From the NCBI GenBank assembly GCA_947565255.1, contig CANOFI010000162.1, positions 1 through 5,557 on the forward strand: DNA of 5,557 bases, written 5' to 3'. Made by a program: the position numbers and the translations under genes. The stretch's first letter is position 1. Each line of letters starts with the position of its first letter. This document shows, in pieces, positions 1-5,557 of the stretch. The DNA comes from an uncultured Lachnospiraceae bacterium. Its GTDB lineage: Bacteria; Bacillota; Clostridia; Lachnospirales; Lachnospiraceae. The notes below the pieces were generated by a model. That model saw only the letters and a list, made by a program, of their open reading frames with translations, did no database searches and was not told where the DNA came from.

Positions 1-1408
1 ACAGATTGAGAACTGCCTTTGCATCCGCAAGCCATGGCATTTCCACGGGACTTCCTCCCATCAGCACGACGACAACATTCGGATTCACCTTTGCAATCTC
101 ACTGACCAGCTCGCAGTGGCTTTCCGGCATCGCCATATGCTGTCTGTCATACCCCTCTGACTCATAAGAATCCGGAAGTCCAACGACGAGGACTGCCACA
201 TCAGCCTCCTTCGCACCGTCAACTGCCCGCTGCAGCTCATATGCATTCCTTTCCCCACCCAGTTCATACGAAGGATAGTACGCAGTATTTCCGCCTGCCG
301 TTTCCATGGCTGCACGCAGACTCGAAAGCTTTGTCGGATTGATATGAGAAGAGCCTGCACCCTGATAGCGGACCGTCTCAGCCATCGCACCGCACAGAGC
401 GATTCTGGCCGTTTTTTCCAAAGGCAATATCGTATCTTCATTTTTTAATAATACGGCGCTTTCCGCTGCAATTTCCTTTGCAAGGTTATGGTGTGCCTCC
501 ACGTCAAACGAGTATCCGTCTGCAATGCCGCCGCGGGTTTCCCGTGCCTTCCGCGCCAGCTTTATAATTCGTTCCACACAGGCGTCAATGTCAGCCTCCG
601 ACAGCTTTCCTTCCGCCACGGCCCGCTTCGCGTCCTCATCAAACATCCCGTTGCTGCTTGGCATTTCCAAGTCACACCCCGCCTGATACGCCTTGATGCG
701 GTCATTCATCGCACCCCAGTCTGTGACAACCAGCCCCTGAAAGCCCCACTCTTCCCGCAGGATATCAGTCAAAAGCTTCTTATTATCACTGGAAAAAGTT
801 CCGTTTATCTTATTGTAAGAACACATCACGGTATCCGGCTGGCTCTCCTTCACCGCCATCTCGAAAGCGGACAGATAAATCTCACGCAGCGCCCGCTCAT
901 CCACCATGCTGTCCCCCATCATGCGGTCCTGTTCCTGATTATTCGCCGCATAATGTTTTAAACTGGTTCCCACCCCTTTACTTTGTACGCCGCGAATCCA
1001 ATTCGTGCCCATCACACCTGCCAGATAAGGATCTTCACTAAAATATTCAAAGTTGCGCCCGCAAAGCGGATTGCGCTTCATGCACACGCCCGGTCCTAAG
1101 ACCACATCCACGCCGTAGTGCAGCGCTTCCTCGCCGATTGCTTCTCCCATCCTGCGCAACAGCTGGGGATTCCATGACGCCGCACTGGCGGACGCTGTCG
1201 GGAAACAGGTGGATTGTTCACTCTGGTTGATTCCAAGATGATCCGACTCCCCTTTTTGTGTCCGCAGGCCATGCGGCCCGTCGGACATGAAAAAGGAGGG
1301 AATCCCGTACTGTTCCATGCTCTCTGATTCCCAGAAACCCGCACCCGAACAGAGCTTTATTTTATCTTCCAATGTCATTTTGGCAATGACTTCCCTGATT
1401 TCATTCAT
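1..1408 (-). CDS. GH3 family beta-glycosidase (beta-glucosidase-like), 3' end cut by window edge
   Basis: This gene encodes a glycoside hydrolase family 3 enzyme that would release terminal beta-linked glucose, xylose or a similar sugar from short glycosides with retention of configuration. The frame is open for 469 codons from ATG at 1408 to the left edge with no stop. The N-terminal TIM-barrel domain shows MTLEDKIKL (11-19), the substrate-loop motif SDGPHGLR (42-49), GRNFEYFSEDP (117-127), KHYAANNQE (151-159) and VVTDWGAM (227-234), whose Asp230 is the expected nucleophile. The second, alpha/beta sandwich domain begins near 310 with AAESAVLLKN, and ESEGYDR (416-422) carries the probable acid/base Glu418. 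The rest of this domain and any fibronectin-III-like domain lie off the window. The start is supported by an AGGAGG eight bases upstream. There is no signal peptide, so the enzyme is probably cytoplasmic. It follows the symporter gene by 28 bases. Family assignment is firm; the exact sugar is not determined. Confidence 0.95.
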   Translation of the reverse strand, partial: MNEIREVIAKMTLEDKIKLCSGAGFWESESMEQYGIPSFFMSDGPHGLRTQKGESDHLGINQSEQSTCFPTASASAASWNPQLLRRMGEAIGEEALHYGVDVVLGPGVCMKRNPLCGRNFEYFSEDPYLAGVMGTNWIRGVQSKGVGTSLKHYAANNQEQDRMMGDSMVDERALREIYLSAFEMAVKESQPDTVMCSYNKINGTFSSDNKKLLTDILREEWGFQGLVVTDWGAMNDRIKAYQAGCDLEMPSSNGMFDEDAKRAVAEGKLSEADIDACVERIIKLARKARETRGGIADGYSFDVEAHHNLAKEIAAESAVLLKNEDTILPLEKTARIALCGAMAETVRYQGAGSSHINPTKLSSLRAAMETAGGNTAYYPSYELGGERNAYELQRAVDGAKEADVAVLVVGLPDSYESEGYDRQHMAMPESHCELVSEIAKVNPNVVVVLMGGSPVEMPWLADAKAVLNL

Positions 1409-1414
1409 CGTTCT

Positions 1415-1422
1415 CTCCTCCT
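1415..1422 (-). promoter_or_regulatory. Ribosome-binding site of the GH3 gene
   Basis: On the minus strand the bases read AGGAGGAG, a near-perfect Shine-Dalgarno sequence. The AGGAGG core (1417-1422) ends eight bases before the ATG at 1408. It fixes the start of the GH3 gene, whose frame is open at the left edge of the window. Confidence 0.85.
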
Positions 1423-1436
1423 GCGTTTTAGAATTT

Positions 1437-2840
1437 TTACTTCTGCGACCTGCGTTTTCCCAGTTCTTCCTTGATTTCCGGCAGTTTTGCCTCCAAGTCA
1501 AACTTCACCGCACAGATGAACATAACGAGGAACAACACAAACGGAATGTAAATGTTAAATGCATAAATCGCCTGTCTCGTTGCCGCTGTCGCCACTGTCA
1601 TGGATGCGTCATAGTGCGCCAGCGCAAGACACCAGCCAACCACTGCCGCACCAAGTCCATTTCCAATCTTACCGCCAAATCCTGTCGCACTCTGTGAACA
1701 CGCTACCATCCTGTTACCGTACTTATATGCATTGTAATCGATTGCCATTGCTGTAGTCACACCGAGCAGGCACATCATCGGTATGTTTGCAAAGGAACTG
1801 ACACATCCAAGAATCGTGTTATACCAGAAATGGGTAGGATTCAGTATCCGCAGGATATTGGCAATCATCCCCAGAAAGAAACTCACACGCAGCGTCTTTA
1901 CAACGCCAAGCTTCTTGTTCATCGGACCGACAAGGGCAAATCCCAGAATTGTCGGAATCATTCCCACTGCGCCAAGAATCGCCACCAGATTGTCATCCCC
2001 GTAAATCCACTTGCAATAATATGTACCGGAGGAATTAGCCAGTCCGTAGGTAACGTTAGATATCAACCCCATAATCAACGCCAGCACCCAGTATTTATTT
2101 CCAAAAAGCTTTCCGATGGCATCAGACAGCGGAATTGCCTCATCCAGTCCATTTTCCTCTAGCGGTTGCTCTGTAATGCCATCAGCGGTTGCTGTTTCCC
2201 TGCTCTTTTTATAACAGAGCAGCAGGCAGAGTGCAACGACCAATGCAACGACTGCCGCAAACTTTATCCATGCGCTCTGCGTGCCGCCAAGTGCGTTCGT
2301 AACCGGAATCACCGCCAGCACGATTGCCATTCCCGGAACATAACCTGCCAGTGCACGGTACACACCCATCTTGCCGCGTTCCTCGGAACTGTTTGTTCTT
2401 ACGACCTGCAAAGATGCATAAGGAATTGCAATCGCCGTGTAGATTACCGAAGTCATCAGCAGATTGGTAATCAGCATATATGCAACCTGCAGTCCTGCAC
2501 TTCCTTTTGGAACAGTAAACAACAACAGCATCATAAGGGCAGCCGGTATCGCCATCTTCAGAATCCACGGTCTGTACCGCTCTTTGCCCGGCTTTGTATG
2601 GTCTATAATGTTTCCCATAATGATATCCGTGAACGCGTCAATAATTTTGGTGACCATAAACACGGTCGCGACCATCCCCGCCGCCAATCCCGCCTTGTCT
2701 GTATAAAAATATGTCAGCTGTCCCACCATGCCGCTGACTGCATTCAGTGCAAACTGCCCCATGGAATCTGCAAAATAATCACCCCCGCGCATTACTTTCC
2801 GAATGCCAAACTGATCTTTTCCCAATGGTTTTTTCGCCAT
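1437..2840 (-). CDS. GPH-family sugar:cation symporter (MelB/XynP-like MFS transporter)
   Basis: This is an inner-membrane symporter of the glycoside-pentoside-hexuronide:cation family, which imports small glycosides with Na+ or H+. The protein has 467 residues, the usual family length, with about twelve hydrophobic segments and a polar central loop (about 211-247). DAFTD at 68-72 places two Asp residues (68 and 72) with the spacing of the MelB cation-site Asp55/Asp59, and is followed by the loop DHTKPGKERYRPW (80-92). The segment DYNAYKYGNR (368-377) and Lys391 in GGKIG match the conserved helix 10-11 region, where MelB has Lys377. The start is supported by AGGAGG eight bases upstream; the stop is TAA. 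It lies between the GH43 and GH3 genes, with gaps of 36 and 28 bases, so it is the likely importer for their substrate. Members of this family carry mono- to small oligosaccharides, so the substrate is probably small. The exact sugar and the coupling ion are unknown. Confidence 0.94.
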   Translation of the reverse strand: MAKKPLGKDQFGIRKVMRGGDYFADSMGQFALNAVSGMVGQLTYFYTDKAGLAAGMVATVFMVTKIIDAFTDIIMGNIIDHTKPGKERYRPWILKMAIPAALMMLLLFTVPKGSAGLQVAYMLITNLLMTSVIYTAIAIPYASLQVVRTNSSEERGKMGVYRALAGYVPGMAIVLAVIPVTNALGGTQSAWIKFAAVVALVVALCLLLCYKKSRETATADGITEQPLEENGLDEAIPLSDAIGKLFGNKYWVLALIMGLISNVTYGLANSSGTYYCKWIYGDDNLVAILGAVGMIPTILGFALVGPMNKKLGVVKTLRVSFFLGMIANILRILNPTHFWYNTILGCVSSFANIPMMCLLGVTTAMAIDYNAYKYGNRMVACSQSATGFGGKIGNGLGAAVVGWCLALAHYDASMTVATAATRQAIYAFNIYIPFVLFLVMFICAVKFDLEAKLPEIKEELGKRRSQK

Positions 2841-2848
2841 ATCTATTC

Positions 2849-2854
2849 CCTCCT
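2849..2854 (-). promoter_or_regulatory. Ribosome-binding site of the symporter gene
   Basis: The minus strand reads AGGAGG eight bases before the ATG at 2840, inside the 36-base gap after the GH43 stop codon. This supports the annotated start and independent initiation rather than translational coupling. Confidence 0.85.
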
Positions 2855-2876
2855 GTTTTCTGCTTCATCATAAGAA

Positions 2877-4229
2877 CTACTTCAACACAATTTCCATGAT
2901 TTCTAAATTGTCAGACGCCTCAAATATGAGCTTTAGTTCATATTTCCCAGCAGGCATCCCAATCCCGCCCGATACCGTACAGACTGTACCAGACTGCCCT
3001 TCAATCTTAAGACTGCCAGCATTTTGATCATTCATATTAATCAATATCTTTCCACTACCGGAAGCAGTGACAAAAATCTCATTCCATGCCGTCTCACTCT
3101 GTACATAGCGGAATATTGCCGTATCTCCCGCTGATATATTCATCAATTTTTCTTCATATAACGCATCAACACCAATATAAATCGACCCGCTGACGCCGCA
3201 TGCCTGATAACCATAGATTGTTTCACCGGGTGCAAACGGATTTCCTGCCCCCTGCGAAGTCATCTTCACTTCATTGATACTCCCATCAGGGTTGATTGTA
3301 ATCGGCTCTATGCACAATCTCCGGTACTGCTGACATCCTCTGCTGCAACGGTGATAAAATACATACCACTGTCCGTTCACATTTTCAATAGAACCGTGGT
3401 TATTCCAGCTGGCCGGGTCACATCCGTCATTGTCAATAATAATTCCCCGATAGGTAAATGGCCCCAAAGGCGATTTACTTGTAGAATATCCCAGCGCTGT
3501 CGGCTTTCCGCGTTCCATGTCCGCATATACATAATAGTAGGTATCCCCGATTTTCCTCATGGATGAACCCTCATGAAAGAAATGTTCCTCCTCTGTCACC
3601 AGATTATCTACAATATTTTCCGGAGCAAAGGACACCATATCATCATTCATCTTAACTCCATGGGAAAATAACTGTCCCCAATAATAATAGGCCTGTCCGT
3701 CGTCATCCACAAAGATGGCTGGGTCGATACCACCGCAGGGAAGCTGAATTGGATTGATAAACGGTCCTTCCGGATGCTCCGAGACTGCCACGCCCTCACT
3801 GTCATCCGGCATACAAAAGTAGAGATAATATTTACCGTTCTTATAAATACAATCCGGTGCCCACAGTAACGGCGGCTTTTCACTCTCCTGTTCCTTCTCA
3901 TAGGACTCTTTCCACTCCGCCGCGTACCCCTGAATCATCTTTAGGATAAACGGCGTTGGATGAAACCAGTCAATCCCCGGATATTTAGGCGCATCCGGAT
4001 TATTGAACCATGGTATTTCACGTCCTGACAGGGCAGTATCATGAACCGTCCAGTATTTCAAATCCGGCGTGGAAACCACATGATACTTTTCACTACAGAA
4101 TCTGTCCTCCAATTCATCAAAGCTGCCGTAAATATATAATTTGCCGTCCGGCATCACATGAGCCTCTACATCCGGTACATGATATTTAAGCGGCAGAATC
4201 GGATTTCTCTGATTAATGTGTTCTCTCAT
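2877..4229 (-). CDS. GH43-family glycosidase (arabinofuranosidase/xylosidase-like) with C-terminal CBM6-like domain
   Basis: This gene encodes a five-bladed beta-propeller glycosidase of family 43, an inverting family that mostly removes alpha-L-arabinofuranosyl or beta-D-xylosyl units. The protein has 450 residues. The three catalytic acids can be placed: Asp20 in VPDVEAH (base), Asp169 in GGIDPAIF (pKa modulator) and Glu220 in HEGSSM (acid). LLWAPDCIYKNGKYYLYF (121-138) is a typical second-blade motif. NNHGS (276-280) holds the His often found at the propeller centre. An insertion at about 76-120 separates blades one and two. Residues from about 338 to the end look like a CBM6-type beta-sandwich (FRYVQSETAWNEIFVTASG at 373-391, then GKYELKLIFEA at 428-438). 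There is no signal peptide, so it is probably cytoplasmic. The start is supported by AAGGAG nine bases upstream. It begins 30 bases after the GH78 stop. The gene is AT-richer than its neighbours. The family is clear; the substrate is inferred only in general terms. Confidence 0.92.
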   Translation of the reverse strand: MREHINQRNPILPLKYHVPDVEAHVMPDGKLYIYGSFDELEDRFCSEKYHVVSTPDLKYWTVHDTALSGREIPWFNNPDAPKYPGIDWFHPTPFILKMIQGYAAEWKESYEKEQESEKPPLLWAPDCIYKNGKYYLYFCMPDDSEGVAVSEHPEGPFINPIQLPCGGIDPAIFVDDDGQAYYYWGQLFSHGVKMNDDMVSFAPENIVDNLVTEEEHFFHEGSSMRKIGDTYYYVYADMERGKPTALGYSTSKSPLGPFTYRGIIIDNDGCDPASWNNHGSIENVNGQWYVFYHRCSRGCQQYRRLCIEPITINPDGSINEVKMTSQGAGNPFAPGETIYGYQACGVSGSIYIGVDALYEEKLMNISAGDTAIFRYVQSETAWNEIFVTASGSGKILINMNDQNAGSLKIEGQSGTVCTVSGGIGMPAGKYELKLIFEASDNLEIMEIVLK

Positions 4230-4238
4230 AGCGACATA

Positions 4239-4244
4239 CTCCTT
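4239..4244 (-). promoter_or_regulatory. Ribosome-binding site of the GH43 gene
   Basis: The minus strand reads AAGGAG nine bases before the ATG at 4229. Another ATG at 4237 is only one base from this site and reaches a stop after three codons (ATG TCG CTA TGA), so 4229 is the better start. Confidence 0.75.
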
Positions 4245-4259
4245 GATATTGTTTACTTT

Positions 4260-5557
4260 TTACTGTTTATTCAGCGTTTCCAGCACCGTCTGAAATACCC
4301 CGATGCCCTCCGGCGGCATCACTGCCGTAAGCTCACTGATGGTCATACCGTAGGCAAACTCAATCATAGGGCCATCCAGCATTCCGGGCACATACTGATT
4401 AAAAAGCTCCACCGCCACAGGCTCCTGAACCAATGCGCCAAGCGTCGTGTCCATAGTAAATCTGTCCGTCTCCAGTCTGGTATCCGTGTCGTACTCATAA
4501 TGCCATGACCCGGAACCCAGCTTTAATGCTCCGTCCTTCTCCGGCAGATATACCTCTGCTGTCGTGTTTGCCGGAATTGTTACATCCACCGTGATTTTTC
4601 CTTCCCGGCAGCTCCACGCACTGCGAATCGTGCCATATACCGAATCAAACGACGCGTCCACACTCGTGATTCCTTTGATAAATCCTGGCTGAATCCGTAT
4701 CTCCTTATATCCCGGTTTTGCCGGATTGATTCCTGCCAGTTTCTCATACATCCAGTCCCCAATCGAACCATATGCATAATGATTCAGGCTGTTCATGCCG
4801 GATTCGTCAAAACTGCCGTCCGGCATAATGGAATTCCAGCGTTCCCAGATAGTAGTCGCACCCTTTTTCACCGCATACAGCCACGAAGGATAATCTTCTT
4901 TCAGGAAAATAGTCCCCGCCAGATCATGCATGCCGTTCTCTGATAATGCATGGCATAAATAGGGGGTTCCCACAAATCCGGTCGAGAGATGGTTCTTGTG
5001 GTTTGCAATGTTTGTCTTTAACGATTTGGCAATCCGCTCCCGGTACTTTTCCTGCGCCAGGTTAAAATGCAGCGCCAGCACGCATCCCGTCTGTGTCTCG
5101 CTCACCATCCTGCCTGTGCGTGTGATATACTCCTCGTCAAACAGTTTTGTAATCTTATGATGAAGCGCCGCATACTCTTTCGCATCTTCATCATATCCGA
5201 GCACCTCAGCCGCCTTCCGCACAATATCCGCGGAATACGCATAATAGGCATTTGCCACCAGATACTTGTCCGTCGCGCCTGTGCGGTCTGCACTCTCCTC
5301 CTTGTCAAGCGCCAGCCAGTCTCCGTATTGGAACCCTGTCTGCCAGAGACCATTCTCACTGCAATGCGCCGTAATATAATCCACGTATCCTTTCATGCTC
5401 TCATACTGGTCTGCAAGCACCCTCTTATCCCCAAATACCTGATAAATCGTCCATGGTATCACCGTAGCGGCATCGCTCCACGCCGCTGCAGCCTCCTGGT
5501 CAGCAAGGATATTGGGAACCACATGAGGCGGTCCAAACTGTGCAGTCTGTTCACTCT
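4260..5557 (-). CDS. GH78 alpha-L-rhamnosidase-like enzyme, C-terminal part (5' end cut by window edge)
   Basis: This is the C-terminal 431 residues of an enzyme of family 78, which hydrolyses alpha-L-rhamnosidic bonds by inversion. The frame is open to the right edge: 11 codons (SEQTAQFGPPH) precede the GTG at 5522, so that GTG is internal and not a start. In fragment numbering, residues 1-285 are most of the (alpha/alpha)6 barrel, with AAWSDAATVIPW (24-35), YGDWLALD (77-84) and TTIWERW (234-240), whose Glu238 is the likely general base. The barrel continues through NHYAYGSIGDWMYE (258-271). A C-terminal beta-sandwich follows (about 283-355: EIRIQPGF, then PANTTAEVYLP). About 65 further residues (367-431) form an additional, probably helical tail. 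The N-terminal beta domains and the part of the barrel that should carry the general acid lie beyond 5557, so a signal peptide cannot be assessed. The stop is TAA at 4260-4262, 30 bases before the GH43 start. Among genes visible here it is the first in the operon. Confidence 0.93.
   Translation of the reverse strand, partial: SEQTAQFGPPHVVPNILADQEAAAAWSDAATVIPWTIYQVFGDKRVLADQYESMKGYVDYITAHCSENGLWQTGFQYGDWLALDKEESADRTGATDKYLVANAYYAYSADIVRKAAEVLGYDEDAKEYAALHHKITKLFDEEYITRTGRMVSETQTGCVLALHFNLAQEKYRERIAKSLKTNIANHKNHLSTGFVGTPYLCHALSENGMHDLAGTIFLKEDYPSWLYAVKKGATTIWERWNSIMPDGSFDESGMNSLNHYAYGSIGDWMYEKLAGINPAKPGYKEIRIQPGFIKGITSVDASFDSVYGTIRSAWSCREGKITVDVTIPANTTAEVYLPEKDGALKLGSGSWHYEYDTDTRLETDRFTMDTTLGALVQEPVAVELFNQYVPGMLDGPMIEFAYGMTISELTAVMPPEGIGVFQTVLETLNKQ

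Noticed and set aside
488..961. A 157-codon plus-strand open frame opposite the GH3 gene.
   Set aside because: It is antisense to the conserved GH3 catalytic domain, has no recognisable motif, and is best explained as a shadow frame.
1215..1224. The ten-base string TGTTCACTCT also occurs at 5548-5557; both encode Ser-Glu-Gln in different enzymes.
   Set aside because: A ten-base match between two coding regions in unrelated protein contexts is compatible with chance.
2166..2873. A 235-codon plus-strand open frame, rich in Cys and His, opposite the symporter gene.
   Set aside because: It lies wholly antisense to a clear membrane-transporter gene apart from its last codons, and has no domain-like pattern. 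Its Cys/His/Arg-rich composition is what the reverse of hydrophobic codons produces.
4226..4237. A three-codon mini-frame (ATG TCG CTA TGA) on the minus strand whose stop overlaps the GH43 start codon.
   Set aside because: Its ATG is only one base from the AAGGAG, too close for normal initiation, and such a short overlap easily arises by chance.
4251..4270. Short A/T-rich direct repeat (AGTAAA twice on the minus strand) around the GH78 stop codon.
   Set aside because: It is six bases long in AT-rich sequence, forms no hairpin and has no T-run, so neither a terminator nor an operator is supported.
5520..5522. GTG as a possible start codon for the GH78 frame.
   Set aside because: The frame stays open to the window edge with family-like sequence (FGPPHVVPN) before it, and the enzyme would lack much of its catalytic barrel if it started here.

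Overview
The window reads as one minus-strand gene cluster from a fermentative gut-type Firmicute, most likely a Clostridia/Lachnospiraceae member. This rests on the strong AGGAGG-type ribosome-binding sites, moderate GC content, short gaps between genes, and the family mix: cytoplasmic-type glycosidases around a cation-coupled sugar symporter. Genus and species cannot be read from the sequence alone.

Transcription runs right to left. First comes the C-terminal part of a GH78 alpha-L-rhamnosidase-like enzyme (5557 to 4260, its start lying beyond the right edge). Next is a complete GH43-family glycosidase with a C-terminal CBM6-like domain (4229 to 2877), then a complete GPH-family (MelB/XynP-type) sugar:cation symporter (2840 to 1437). 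Last is the N-terminal two thirds or so of a GH3 beta-glycosidase (1408 to 1, its end lying beyond the left edge). Gaps between genes are 30, 36 and 28 bases. Each downstream gene has its own good Shine-Dalgarno sequence, and no terminator or promoter is visible between them, so they are probably co-transcribed. The promoter and any regulator must lie beyond 5557.

The GH43 and GH3 proteins start without a signal peptide, so the simplest model is that the symporter imports a small plant-derived glycoside or oligosaccharide and the enzymes dismantle it in the cytoplasm. The GH78 enzyme would remove alpha-L-rhamnose, the GH43 enzyme an arabinofuranosyl or xylosyl unit, and the GH3 enzyme a terminal beta-linked glucose or xylose (or similar). 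Pectin side-chain fragments, flavonoid rhamnoglycosides and saponins are possible substrates; the sequence does not decide between them.

No RNA gene, mobile element, CRISPR array or notable repeat was found. No clearly new system is present. The points worth a second look are an extra C-terminal tail on the GH78 protein, a loop insertion and an appended binding-type domain in the GH43 protein, and a visibly AT-richer composition of the GH43 gene than of its neighbours.
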